Numbered from the stretch's first letter, positions 55,295 to 63,589 are shown. The stretch: DNA of 64,000 bases from Labrys miyagiensis (GCF_030160835.1 NZ_BSPC01000064.1:17112-81111); one strand, 5' to 3'. Made by a program: numbers and translations. Notes: generated from the letters alone by a model not told the origin.

Positions 55295-55951
55295 ATGCTC
55301 GCCGAAAGCTCGGTGTCGCCGAAAGTGTCGGCCACGATTCTGCCGATTATCGACAATGCCAAGAGCCGCCAGATCCTGGACGGCGCCCGCAAGATCTTCC
55401 TGGCCCAGGGCTTCGAAGGCGCGAGCATGAACGATATCGCCAAGGAGGCCGGCGTCTCCAAGGGCACGCTCTATGTCTATTTCGAGAGCAAGGAGCGGCT
55501 GTTCTCGGTGATCATCGACGAGGAGCGCGCCTCCCATGTCGAGGGCATCTTCAATTTCGACTTCAAGACCTCGCCCGATATCGAGGCCGTGCTGCTGCGC
55601 ATCGCCATCGAGATCACCACCTTCATCACCCAGCCTCGCATCGTCTCGGCCATGCGCGCCGTGATGGGTATCGCCGAGCGCATGCCCGAGCTTGGCGAGC
55701 ATTTCTACGAGCGCGGCCCCTGCTATTCGCGCAACCGCCTGTCCGAATATCTCGAAACGCGCGTGGCCGCCGGCCAGCTCGACATCTCCGACACCCAGCT
55801 CGCCGCTGCCCAGTTCCTGGAGATGTCGCACGCCCCGCTGGTGAAGCCGATGTTCTTCATGGCCACCAAGACCAGCCCCAGTCCGGAACGCATCCGCGCC
55901 GTGGCCGAGTCGGCCGTGCGGGTGTTCATGTCGGGCTATGGGGTGAGGTGA
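55295..55951 (+). CDS. TetR/AcrR-family repressor of the efflux operon
   Basis: A 218-residue repressor. The N-terminal helix-turn-helix reads ILDGARKIFLAQGFEGASMN and GVSKGTLYVYFESKERLFSV. The C-terminal domain is of the AcrR C-terminal TetR_C_33-like type and ends MATKTSPSPERIRAVAESAV. It is divergent from the EmrAB-like pair, and three near-identical palindromes occupy the shared promoter, so it most likely represses both. Ligand unknown. Confidence 0.93.
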   Translation: MLAESSVSPKVSATILPIIDNAKSRQILDGARKIFLAQGFEGASMNDIAKEAGVSKGTLYVYFESKERLFSVIIDEERASHVEGIFNFDFKTSPDIEAVLLRIAIEITTFITQPRIVSAMRAVMGIAERMPELGEHFYERGPCYSRNRLSEYLETRVAAGQLDISDTQLAAAQFLEMSHAPLVKPMFFMATKTSPSPERIRAVAESAVRVFMSGYGVR

Positions 55952-55953
55952 GC

Positions 55954-56058
55954 CTAAAGCGTTTTGCGATTTGACGGAATCGGCAAGAATCGCAAAGACG
56001 CGTCGAAACAAAGAGTTAGAGCAAGGCAGCGTTTGCGCCTAAACGCGCTTTGCTCTAG
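55954..56058. repeat. GCTCTAG-type palindrome D2
   Basis: AAAGCGTTTTGCGATTTGAC at the left and AAACGCGCTTTGCTCTAG at the right, with AGAATCGCAAAGACGCG within. It is related to the copy at 43921-44030 and runs directly into family A element A22. Confidence 0.75.
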
Positions 56059-56278
56059 GAGCGCCGGCTTTCCAGCCGGCCTCTTGGAAACGGGGCGTTG
56101 GGCGGATTGGGCGCGAATTGGTGTGCCGGTCTTCAGACCGGCATCTCTCCACATAGGCCAAGGGCATGCCGTACCCGCTACATCGACTGAAAGTCGATGT
56201 AGCTGAGAAGACCGGCACACCGAATTCCGGTCGGCGCTCTGGACAGAAGAAGCAGGCGAGACGCCTGCGATCCCAGGA
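56059..56278. repeat. Composite family A element A22 with nested A-prime
   Basis: The left arm has GCCGGC-tttcca-GCCGGC. A-prime at 56120-56221 is GGTGTGCCGGTCTTCAGACC ... GAAGACCGGCACACC and has an inner CTACATCGACT-gaa-AGTCGATGTAG stem. The right arm is the GCAGGC-gagac-GCCTGC allele then GATCCCAGG. Three different alleles in one element. Confidence 0.82.
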
Positions 56279-56296
56279 ACGGCTCTGGCGCTTCGC

Positions 56297-57016
56297 CTAC
56301 CGGATCCTTGCCCTCAAGAAATTCCCATTGATCCGCACCTGCGGCTTTGCCCCCGGCGTGCTCGCCAGCGTGCTGTCGACCAGCGCGGCATTGCCGTTCA
56401 CGCTGTAGTCGACCGGCGTGGCGGACGGGAAGCTCAGCTCGGCATTGAGGGCGTTGCCGCTGATTGCGATGGTCTCGTCGCGCTCCACCCTGTCGAAGGC
56501 CAGCCGGGCCTGCACGGCATTGCCCTCGATGTCGATGCTGCCGGCGTGGCCGTCCAGCACGATGTCGCCGGCATGGCTCTTCACCTTGAGGGTGCCGAAA
56601 TCGCCCGTGAGGCGCGACATCGTCGCTTTCTGGTCGATCGTCACCGCGGCACCCGCAGGCAGGTTGACGTTGAGCTCGATGGCGCAGGCCTCGTCATCAT
56701 CGAACAGCGACCAGGATTGCGAGCCGGTATTGACCAGAAGTTCCGATCCCGAGATCGTCATGGCGCCGGTGAGCTCGCAGCGATTACCCGACCAGCTCGA
56801 ATACCAGAAGGAGAACCAGCCTTCGGTGCGGCCGCGCAGCACCGCCTTATAGGGCGCGCCGGCATCGGTGGCGATGTCGATGCGGGCCGCCTCGCCCTCG
56901 ATGACCACGCCGGTGACCTTGCTGACGTCGAGTTCGCTCGCCGAGGTCCAGGCCTGGCTGGGCAGGGCCCAGACGGCGGCGATGACGAGGCCGGCGCCGA
57001 TCCATATCCTTTTCAT
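56297..57016 (-). CDS. Exported protein with head-GIN/DUF2807-like repeats
   Basis: A 239-residue periplasmic protein. The signal peptide is MKRIWIGAGLVIAAVWALPS. The mature part is rich in short repeated beta-strand segments typical of an auto-transporter adhesin head-GIN (DUF2807/DUF4097) solenoid: NVNLPAGAAVTIDQKATMSR, TLKVKSHAGDIVLDGHAGSI, ISGNALNAELSF, VNGNAALVDS. Function unknown. It is divergent from a membrane AraC regulator 148 bp away, which may control it. Confidence 0.7.
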   Translation of the reverse strand: MKRIWIGAGLVIAAVWALPSQAWTSASELDVSKVTGVVIEGEAARIDIATDAGAPYKAVLRGRTEGWFSFWYSSWSGNRCELTGAMTISGSELLVNTGSQSWSLFDDDEACAIELNVNLPAGAAVTIDQKATMSRLTGDFGTLKVKSHAGDIVLDGHAGSIDIEGNAVQARLAFDRVERDETIAISGNALNAELSFPSATPVDYSVNGNAALVDSTLASTPGAKPQVRINGNFLRARIR

Positions 57017-57164
57017 ATCCGCTCTCCTTCCCGTGACGGGATGGCGGCCAGCTAAGACCAGGGGCGTCGGCAGCGAGACCTCGATCGCGATCCGGGTCGA
57101 GCGCGAACGCGATCCGGGACAGGAAGGGATGGTCCGAGATGCCTGCCGGGATTACGATACACCC

Positions 57165-58229
57165 ATGATCTTCCTGCCTCTGCCCTTTGTTTGCGCCCTG
57201 CTCTTCCTCATCCTGCTGGTACAGATGCTGCGACAGGACGAGCGTGCCTGGCATGACAACCCCTTCTTCCTGCTGCTCACCCTTTATGTCCTGCAATCGG
57301 TGGTGATCGGCCTGCACTGGGGCTACGGGCTCAAGGCCGTGATACCGCTGCAGATCGTGCTGGCGGCGCTCGCTCCACCGCTGGCCTGGCTGAGCTTTCG
57401 CACACTGACGGTCGAGGAGACCGGCTGGCGCTGGGACAAGGCGTGGCCGCATTTCCTGCCGACCCTCCTCGCCCTCGTGCTGATCTTCACCTGGCGCGCG
57501 CCCGTTGACCTCGTGCTGATCCTCACCTTTCTTGGCTATGGTAGTGCGCTGGCGTGGCTGGCTTATGGCGGCCCGGACAGGCTCGTGGCCCCACGTCTCG
57601 ATGGCGTGCTGCGCTCCTACCGCTCGCTGCAGCTGACGGCCTTCGCTACCTTGTCCTCGGTGGTGACGGATCTTGCCATCAGTGCCGACGTGGCCTTGTT
57701 CGGCGGCGCCCACGCAGCCGCGATCGTGGCGGGCTCCAATGTCGTCGCCCTGCTGATCCTCGGCTCCGCCGCCTCGGTGGCAGGGTCGAGCACCGTGAGC
57801 AAAGCGGAGGAGGAGGCGCAGGGGCCTGTGGTATCAGAACCCGTCGGAATGCCGGCCATCGTGCCGGAGACGGTGGAAGAGGACCGCGAAGTCGCCGCAG
57901 CGCTCGATGCGCTGATGGCGGGCCGGAAGCTCTACCGCGACACCGACCTCAATCTCGGCCGCCTTGCCCGCAAGCTCGGACAGCCCGCCCGCCGCGTCTC
58001 CTCGGCCGTGAACCGCATCCACGGCATGAGCGTGTCGCATTACGTCAACAAGCACCGCATCGAGGAGGCCTGCCGCCTGCTCGCCGCCACGGATGAGAGC
58101 GTCATCAATGTGATGATGGAGGCCGGCTTCCTCAGCAAATCCAACTTCAACCGCGAATTCCTGCGCGTGACCCGCACGACGCCCATTGCCTGGCGGCGGG
58201 AGAACCGTCTGCCGCTGGCGGCGGAGTAG
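57165..58229 (+). CDS. Membrane-bound AraC-family regulator
   Basis: A 354-residue protein with six predicted membrane helices in the first ~215 residues (MIFLPLPFVCALLFLILLVQ, HFLPTLLALVLIFTWRAPVD, ATLSSVVTDLAISADVALFG). A C-terminal AraC helix-turn-helix domain follows (LARKLGQPARRVSSAVNRIH, VINVMMEAGFLSKSNFNREF). ATG at 57165 starts the first helix. Such membrane-tethered regulators sense an envelope signal directly. It is divergent from the head-GIN-like gene, a plausible target. Confidence 0.87.
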   Translation: MIFLPLPFVCALLFLILLVQMLRQDERAWHDNPFFLLLTLYVLQSVVIGLHWGYGLKAVIPLQIVLAALAPPLAWLSFRTLTVEETGWRWDKAWPHFLPTLLALVLIFTWRAPVDLVLILTFLGYGSALAWLAYGGPDRLVAPRLDGVLRSYRSLQLTAFATLSSVVTDLAISADVALFGGAHAAAIVAGSNVVALLILGSAASVAGSSTVSKAEEEAQGPVVSEPVGMPAIVPETVEEDREVAAALDALMAGRKLYRDTDLNLGRLARKLGQPARRVSSAVNRIHGMSVSHYVNKHRIEEACRLLAATDESVINVMMEAGFLSKSNFNREFLRVTRTTPIAWRRENRLPLAAE

Positions 58230-58243
58230 GAGCCATCGGCGAT

Positions 58244-58325
58244 CCGGGTGCACGGGCATCCTGCCCGTTCTTCTCATCCTGCAATCGCAGCGGTTCAAGA
58301 ACGGGCAGGATGCCCGTGCCCCGGA
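58244..58325. repeat. Family A element A23 (CCGGGTGCAC type)
   Basis: ATCCGGGTGCACGGGCATCC ... GGATGCCCGTGCCCCGG, with ACGGGC/GCCCGT stems in both arms, one base lost in the right outer arm. Confidence 0.85.
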
Positions 58326-58333
58326 GAACAGAA

Positions 58334-58355
58334 AGGCCCCGCTTTCGCGAGGCCT
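58334..58355 (-). terminator. Intrinsic terminator of the small glycine-zipper gene
   Basis: On the minus strand AGGCCTCGC-GAAA-GCGGGGCCT (one G-T pair) followed by TTCTGTT, 33 bp after the stop codon of the gene at 58388-58672. Confidence 0.75.
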
Positions 58356-58387
58356 TCGACGCAAAGCAACCTGGACGCAACCGGTAC

Positions 58388-58672
58388 TCAGTAGCAGACC
58401 TTCACGCGTTCCCAGTGCCAGCCATAGTAATCGGAAACCTGGCGGCGCTCGATGTGGCAGCGGCGATAATAGACCGGGCGATAATCGTCATAGTAACCGT
58501 AGCTGTTGTTGTAGGCGGCGCCGGCGAGCAGACCGCCGATCAGGCCGATGCCAGCGCCGGCAGCGAAGGCGCCGTTGCGGCCGTAGCGGGCTTCAGCGGT
58601 TCCGGTGGTGGCAACGGCGGCGCCAGCCAGCGTGGCGGCAACCAGAGCACCGGTCAGGATCTTCTTGAACAT
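58388..58672 (-). CDS. Small exported glycine-zipper protein
   Basis: A 94-residue protein with a signal peptide (MFKKILTGALVAATLAGAAV), a glycine-zipper segment (GAFAAGAGIGLIGGLLAGAA) and a tyrosine-rich C-terminus ending ERRQVSDYYGWHWERVKVCY with two cysteines that could pair. Similar small secreted proteins are common in Rhizobiales, but I know no function. ATG 58672 is chosen as the start of the signal peptide. It has its own terminator. Confidence 0.8.
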   Translation of the reverse strand: MFKKILTGALVAATLAGAAVATTGTAEARYGRNGAFAAGAGIGLIGGLLAGAAYNNSYGYYDDYRPVYYRRCHIERRQVSDYYGWHWERVKVCY

Positions 58673-58891
58673 CGTCGTCTTCCATCTGTCTGTCTTTGCG
58701 CGGGCTTGCGCTTGTTCGATGGAGAGATCTTGCCGGAGGGCGCCGATGACTTCCGTGCGTTTCAACACGAGGTTGCAGGTGATATCGCCATCGTTCCCGC
58801 AGGCCGGGCGGCCGATGTTACGTTGGTAACACGCTCCTTATCCCAAGTAGCGCATGGCGAGTGAAGGGTGCTACAATAGAATAGTCTTCCA

Positions 58892-60418
58892 TTGCTGCGG
58901 TGGCTCTTGTCGAACACGGACGTTCCTGGCGCTCGGGTTGCCTTTCCCACAAGGGAACCGGATGCGGCTTTGCATGCTCTCTGGGCCCGGCTCGAGGCCT
59001 ATGATCCCGACAACCCCGATGACGTCCTTCCCTTCAGTGCGCGCCTGGCGGCCAAGACCGGCTGGAGCCGGGAGAAGGCGCGGCGGGTCGTCGAGGAATA
59101 TAAGCGTTTTGTCGCCATCGCCCTGTCGAGCGGGCACGGCGCCTGTCCCTCGCGCGCGGTGGACGAGGCCTGGCACCTCCATCTGATGGATACGCGCCGC
59201 TATTGGGGCGAGTTCTGCACCGGCGTGCTCGGCCAGGACTTTCATCACGAGCCGGGGCGCGGTGGCGTGGAGGAAGACCTGCAATTCGGCCGTCTCTACC
59301 GCGCCACTCTCGCGGCCTATCGGCGATTTTTCGCTGAGGCGCCGCCAGCCGATATCTGGCCCGATGCCGATGCGCCGCCGGTTGAAGGAGCGGCTGGGCC
59401 GGTGGAACGACGGCGGACGCTGCCACGCCTGCGGACATTGTTGACAGGACCGTTCCGGCTCCTCGCCCTGATAGCGGCCGTGCTCGCCGTGCCGGGCTGC
59501 GCGGCGATCTATGATTCCTCCAGCCCCGATGCCATGCAGGGCCCGGAATTCCTGTTCCTTTATATCCTCCTGCTGCTGGCCGCCGCCGCCGGGACCTGGC
59601 TGCTGCAGAACCGGGTGCTGCTGCCGCCGCGCAAGCCCGCCATCGCACCAGAAAGACTCGGCCCCTACCACTTCGCCTTCCTCGCCGGCGGGGTACAGCG
59701 CGTCTTCGAGACCGCGCTGGCCCGGCTCTATGTGAACGACCATGTGGTGATGGAGGGATACAGTATCATTCCGGCCAAGCCTCTGCCGCCGGCCGCCCAT
59801 CCCGTCGAGCGGGTGGTCATCGCCGGCATCGGCGCAGGGGCGCGGAGCCTGAATTCCGGTCTGGTCCAGAATGCCGTGCCGGCGATCAAGCAGGATCTCG
59901 CCGATGCCAGCCTCATTCCTTCCTGGGACGATCTCAGCCGCTCGCGCCAGGTAGCGCTGCTGGTCATGGGCCCCGTCCTGCTGCTCGGCCTGGTGCGTCT
60001 GGCCTTCGGTGTCATGCATCACAAGCCGGTCCTGCTGCTGGTGGGCACGCTGGTGGCGGCAGGGGTCGGCATTTTCCTGCTCCTGCGGCGGAAGATTCTG
60101 GTGAACGCCGCGGGACGACAAGCCTGCGATCTCGCTCGCGAGCGTTTCCTGGCCCGGGGCGAGGCGCGGCTCGACGACCCGGATCTTGCTTACCGCGTGG
60201 CGTTGGGCGGCAGGACCGTGCTGATCGGGCTTGGTCTCGGCGTGTTCGCCGCCTATCTGATCCCGCCCGTTTCCGCCAATTCCGGCTGGTTTGCTGGAGG
60301 CGGCGGCGATTCGAATACAAGCAGCTGCTCGTCGAGCAGCGACAGTTCGTCGTCAAGCTGCAGCAGCAGCAGCAGTTGCAGTTCGAGTAGCTGCAGTTCC
60401 AGCACCTGCGGCGGGTAG
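58892..60418 (+). CDS. TIGR04222-like membrane protein with Cys/Ser-rich tail
   Basis: A 508-residue protein. The N-terminal domain (~1-150) has SRAVDEAWHLHLMDTRRYWG and GQDFHHEPGRGG, as in glycine-rich-domain (GRDP-like) proteins. Two to three membrane segments follow (RLLALIAAVLAVPGCAA, FLFLYILLLLAAAAGTWLL, LLLVGTLVAAGVGIFLLL), with the TIGR04222 core between. The last ~45 residues are almost only Ser, Cys and Gly (SSCSSSSDSSSSSCSSSSSC, then SSSSCSSSTCGG). The TTG at 58892 is the best start seen; no ATG lies near. Function unknown. Confidence 0.72.
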   Translation: MLRWLLSNTDVPGARVAFPTREPDAALHALWARLEAYDPDNPDDVLPFSARLAAKTGWSREKARRVVEEYKRFVAIALSSGHGACPSRAVDEAWHLHLMDTRRYWGEFCTGVLGQDFHHEPGRGGVEEDLQFGRLYRATLAAYRRFFAEAPPADIWPDADAPPVEGAAGPVERRRTLPRLRTLLTGPFRLLALIAAVLAVPGCAAIYDSSSPDAMQGPEFLFLYILLLLAAAAGTWLLQNRVLLPPRKPAIAPERLGPYHFAFLAGGVQRVFETALARLYVNDHVVMEGYSIIPAKPLPPAAHPVERVVIAGIGAGARSLNSGLVQNAVPAIKQDLADASLIPSWDDLSRSRQVALLVMGPVLLLGLVRLAFGVMHHKPVLLLVGTLVAAGVGIFLLLRRKILVNAAGRQACDLARERFLARGEARLDDPDLAYRVALGGRTVLIGLGLGVFAAYLIPPVSANSGWFAGGGGDSNTSSCSSSSDSSSSSCSSSSSCSSSSCSSSTCGG

Positions 60419-60434
60419 AGGTTCCGAAAAGAGC

Positions 60435-60455
60435 GTGGCGGCCAACGGCCGCCAC
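60435..60455. terminator. Hairpin between two convergent genes
   Basis: GTGGCGGC-caacg-GCCGCCAC. On the minus strand it is followed by GCTCTTTTC. It lies between the TIGR04222-like gene and the PEGA-like lipoprotein gene and could end both transcripts. Confidence 0.75.
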
Positions 60456-60485
60456 ATGAGTTCCATCGGCCGAGCAGCGGCCGGA

Positions 60486-60959
60486 TCAGCTCGTCGGGCC
60501 GCTTCTGCGGTCGACGACGTCGTTGGCGCTGGCGACGCGCTTGTGCCTCTTCGGGTGCGGAGCGGCGGGCGCCTTGACGGTCGCGACAGGCTGCAGGGTG
60601 ACGGTGATCGGATTGGGATACTGCTCCAGCGTGGCGCCGGTTGCGGCGTCGACACCCATGCCGACCACGCCGCCAACCAGCAGGTTGCCGGCAAAGCCGG
60701 CGGCGCCGGCCCCAGCCACGCGGGTTTTTACCGGCACGTCCATCGGCTGATAGCCTTCCTTGCTGATGGTGGCGACGAACTCGCTCTTGCGGGAGACCTG
60801 GAAGGTGCAGGGGGTCGTGCAGGAATTGCCTATCGACGTCTGCACATGGGCCTCTGACGGCGTGGAGACCACCTGGATCTGGTTGGTCGTGCCGCGCGTC
60901 ACGGTCGAGCAACTGGCGAGGGCCACACCTGCCAGGGCGACAAATACGAGCTGTTTCAT
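60486..60959 (-). CDS. PEGA-domain-like lipoprotein
   Basis: A 157-residue predicted lipoprotein: MKQLVFVALAGVALASC with the lipobox ALASC and acylated Cys17. The mature part resembles a PEGA beta-domain (TNQIQVVSTPSEAHVQTSIG, TPCTFQVSRKSEFVATISKE, GYQPMDVPVKTR). It is followed by a glycine-rich hydrophobic stretch (AGNLLVGGVVGMGVDAATGA) and a basic tail. Related small envelope lipoproteins are common in proteobacteria; role unknown. Convergent with the TIGR04222-like gene. Confidence 0.78.
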   Translation of the reverse strand: MKQLVFVALAGVALASCSTVTRGTTNQIQVVSTPSEAHVQTSIGNSCTTPCTFQVSRKSEFVATISKEGYQPMDVPVKTRVAGAGAAGFAGNLLVGGVVGMGVDAATGATLEQYPNPITVTLQPVATVKAPAAPHPKRHKRVASANDVVDRRSGPTS

Positions 60960-61570
60960 GATCGTTTCTTTTTCTGTGTTGCCGCAGGGGAAAATTGGTG
61001 GAGATCCCAATTCCCTTGCGGCTTGATAGCCGGTTTCTTTTTGTAATAGTTGGTATCGCAGTGAAGCTTCCAATCAAGCTCACGATCTATGCTCTAGGCA
61101 TGGATACGTACAGTAAGCAAGCACTTGTTCGCGGCTTGAGATATATCCACAAGATTGGGTGTAAAAATATTGCGTAGAAGCGAAGGGGCGCGATTGCAGA
61201 GATGCCAAGTCGACATGAAGTTATTTTATGGCACATGGTCGTATTATTCAAAATAATGACAGAGATTTGTTATATAATATTCGAATTTTAAGTCTGTACT
61301 TTAGAAAATATTGAATATATAGAATTCATGGAACGAAGATAAGGCAATGGTTGTACTGTGGTATATCTGTGCCGTAGCCCGTAACGATCAGGCCGTGAAT
61401 ATCGGGAACGCTGTCGAGCCCGAGGCCTTGCTTGTCTCTATGCAGGGGCAATCCATACGATCCATGCATGTGCATCATGTGGCAATGGCAACTGCCGTGG
61501 ATCCTCAAAGTGTTGTTCTGGTGGGCCATGCTGGTGCTGGCCAGATTCGCTTTCCTGCGCTGAGCCACAT
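60960..61570. other. AT-rich intergenic region without a recognised gene
   Basis: About 600 bp. The part from about 61030 to 61345 is clearly richer in A and T than anything else in the window (for example TTGTTATATAATATTCGAAT and GAAAATATTGAATATATAG). It contains the small hairpin ATTATT-caa-AATAAT at 61243. Short open frames exist on both strands but none has a ribosome-binding site or known motif. It may be acquired DNA, a decayed gene or a promoter-rich spacer. Confidence 0.6.
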
Positions 61571-61572
61571 CC

Positions 61573-61606
61573 CAAAAACAAAACGCCGCCCCCAAAGGAG
61601 CGGCGT
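61573..61606 (-). terminator. Intrinsic terminator of the mttB-type gene
   Basis: On the minus strand ACGCCGCTCCTTTGGGGGCGGCGT followed by TTTGTTTTTGG. It begins 25 bp after the stop codon. Confidence 0.9.
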
Positions 61607-61630
61607 CGAAGGTCCTGATCCCCGAAAGGC

Positions 61631-63193
61631 TCAGTACATCGCGTCGGGCATCGAGGCCTTCTTGCGTTCGATGAAGTCGCGCAGGGCCTCGTCGGTGCCC
61701 GGATCGATGGCGGGCGCCTCGTAGTCGGCCAGCGTCTTCTTCCAGATCTTGTTGGCGCGCTGGGCGGCGTCCTGCTTGCCCTCGGCTTCCCACTGCTCGA
61801 CCGAATTGTTGTCGGCCACGGTGGAGCGGTAGAAGGCGGTCTCGAAATTGGCCTGGGTGTGGGCGCAGCCGAGGAAGTGGCCGCCGGGTTCCACCTGGTG
61901 GAAGGCGTCCATGGCCTGCCCGTTCTCGGACATGTCGACGCCCTTGGCCAGCACATGCATGGCGCCGAGCTGGTCGAAGTCCATCACGAACTTCTCGTAG
62001 GAGGCCGAGAGGCCGCCTTCGAGCCAGCCGGCCGAATGCAGCATGAAGTTGACGCCGCCGAACATGGCGGGCAGCAGCGTGTTGGCGCTCTCATAGGCCG
62101 CCTGGGCATCCGGGATCTTGGAGGCGCAGAGCGAGCCGCCCGAGCGGAAGGGCAGCTTCATGCGGCGGGCGAGCTGGCCGGCGCCGTAGATGCACAGCGC
62201 GGCTTCCGGGGTGCCGAAGGTCGGCGCGCCCGACTGCATGGAAAGCGTCGAGACGAAGGTGCCGAAGATCGCCGGGGCGCCGGGGCGCACCAGCTGCAGG
62301 AAGGAGATGCCGGCCAGAACCTCGGCCAGAACCTGCGTCAGCGTGCCCGCCACCGTCACCGGGCTCATGGCGCCAGAGAGGATGAAGGGGGTGATGATGC
62401 AGGCCTGGTTGTTCTGGGCGTAGACATCGGCCGCGCCGAGCATGGTGTTGTCCCATACCATCGGCGAATTGGCGTTGATCAGGCTGGTGCAGACGGTGTT
62501 CTGTTGGATGAAATCCTCGCCGAACAGGATCTTGGCCATGTCGACCGTGTCCTGCGCGCGCTCGGGCGCCGTGACCGAGCCCATGAAGGGCTTGTCGGAG
62601 AGGCGCATATGGGCATAGACCATCTCGAGATGGCGCTTGTTCACCGGCAGGTCGACCGGCTCGCACACCGTGCCACCCGAATGATGCACATAGGGGTTGG
62701 CATAGGCCATCTTCACGAAATTGCGGAAGTCCTCGATGGTGCCGTAGCGGCGGCCCTTGTCGAGGTCATGCACGAAGGGCGAGCCGTAATTGGGCGCGAA
62801 CACCGTGTTGTTGCCGCCGATGACGACGCTGCGCTCGGAATTGCGGGCGTGCTGGGTGTATTGCTGCGGCGCCGTCTGGATCAGCTTGCGGGCAAGGCCG
62901 CGGGGAAAGCGCACGCGCTCGCCCTTGATGTCGCAGCCGGCGCCCTTGAGCAGCTCGATCGCGCGGGGATAGTCGCGGAACTCCAGGCCGATTTCCTCCA
63001 GCAGCGTCTCGGCATTGTGCTCGATGATCTGCATCGCCTCTTCGGAGAGCACCTCGGTGAGGGGGATGTTGCGGGTGATATAGGGGATCGACACGCCGCC
63101 GCGCTGCACCCGCGCGGCCCGGCGGGCATCACGGCCACGGCGCGAGGCGGAAGGGGCTTCGGTATGCGTGGTGGTGTCGACGGCCTCGGTCAT
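61631..63193 (-). CDS. Trimethylamine methyltransferase (MttB) family protein without pyrrolysine
   Basis: A 520-residue corrinoid-dependent methyltransferase homologue. Family features are RRAARVQRGGVSIPYITRNI at the start, NSERSVVIGGNNTVFAPNYG, TVCEPVDLPVNKRHLEM and HQVEPGGHFLGCAHTQANFE. The frame is unbroken, with no in-frame amber codon where archaeal MttB carries pyrrolysine, so it belongs to the MtgB-like branch that demethylates quaternary amines such as glycine betaine, or a related substrate. No corrinoid protein gene is adjacent in the window. ATG at 63193. Confidence 0.9.
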   Translation of the reverse strand: MTEAVDTTTHTEAPSASRRGRDARRAARVQRGGVSIPYITRNIPLTEVLSEEAMQIIEHNAETLLEEIGLEFRDYPRAIELLKGAGCDIKGERVRFPRGLARKLIQTAPQQYTQHARNSERSVVIGGNNTVFAPNYGSPFVHDLDKGRRYGTIEDFRNFVKMAYANPYVHHSGGTVCEPVDLPVNKRHLEMVYAHMRLSDKPFMGSVTAPERAQDTVDMAKILFGEDFIQQNTVCTSLINANSPMVWDNTMLGAADVYAQNNQACIITPFILSGAMSPVTVAGTLTQVLAEVLAGISFLQLVRPGAPAIFGTFVSTLSMQSGAPTFGTPEAALCIYGAGQLARRMKLPFRSGGSLCASKIPDAQAAYESANTLLPAMFGGVNFMLHSAGWLEGGLSASYEKFVMDFDQLGAMHVLAKGVDMSENGQAMDAFHQVEPGGHFLGCAHTQANFETAFYRSTVADNNSVEQWEAEGKQDAAQRANKIWKKTLADYEAPAIDPGTDEALRDFIERKKASMPDAMY

Positions 63194-63360
63194 GGCGCTC
63201 TCCCGGAATTCGATCCGCCTGTCATAGGGGAGACCGCGCCCGGCTCGCCGCCCAAGCGCGCCGAAGAATTGCCGGAAAGCGACGCTGACGGCGCGAGGAG
63301 GATAGGGAGGGGGGCGGGTCTTCAGAGCCTGACTGAAAAGTCGGCGGAACCCCAATTTTT

Positions 63361-63451
63361 TGTCATTGCCGGGCTTGTCCCGGCAATCTAGGGATGCCCA
63401 AACGCTGGAGAAGTGGTGCCAGGATACCCGGGGCAAGCCCAGGTATGACAA
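63361..63451. repeat. REP-like palindrome E1 (GCCGGGCTTGTCCCGGC type)
   Basis: TGTCATTGCCGGGCTTGTCC at the left and CCGGGGCAAGCCCAGGTATG ACA at the right form a double stem-loop. Repeats of this kind are, from general knowledge, widespread in Rhizobiales. It lies between the mttB-type gene and the transposase. Confidence 0.85.
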
Positions 63452-63589
63452 AATCTGCGCCTCCCTCGGATTCTACACGACTTTTGAGTCAGTCTCTGAA
63501 TTCTACTGAGTCACGATTTTAGGAGATTCGCGCGCGTGTGAGATTTGGTAGGGTTGTGATTCGTCTCAAGAAGCGAATTGGCGGCTCGA
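63452..63589. other. Probable left end of an insertion sequence
   Basis: The stretch upstream of the transposase gene contains CTGAATTCTACTGAGTCACG and GCGCGCGTGTGAGATTTGG. The element's terminal inverted repeat should lie here, but its mate is beyond the window edge, so I cannot define it. Confidence 0.35.

Noticed and set aside
61326-61529. A small His/Cys-containing frame on the minus strand (CHCHMMHMHG)
   Set aside because: No ribosome-binding site, lies after the mttB terminator, and no recognisable family; probably chance.
61347-61724. A plus-strand frame overlapping the 3' end of the mttB-type gene
   Set aside because: Half is antisense of that gene, and it runs through its terminator.
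61631-63193. Pyrrolysine use in the MttB homologue
   Set aside because: The reading frame is complete without an internal TAG, and no pyl genes are seen.
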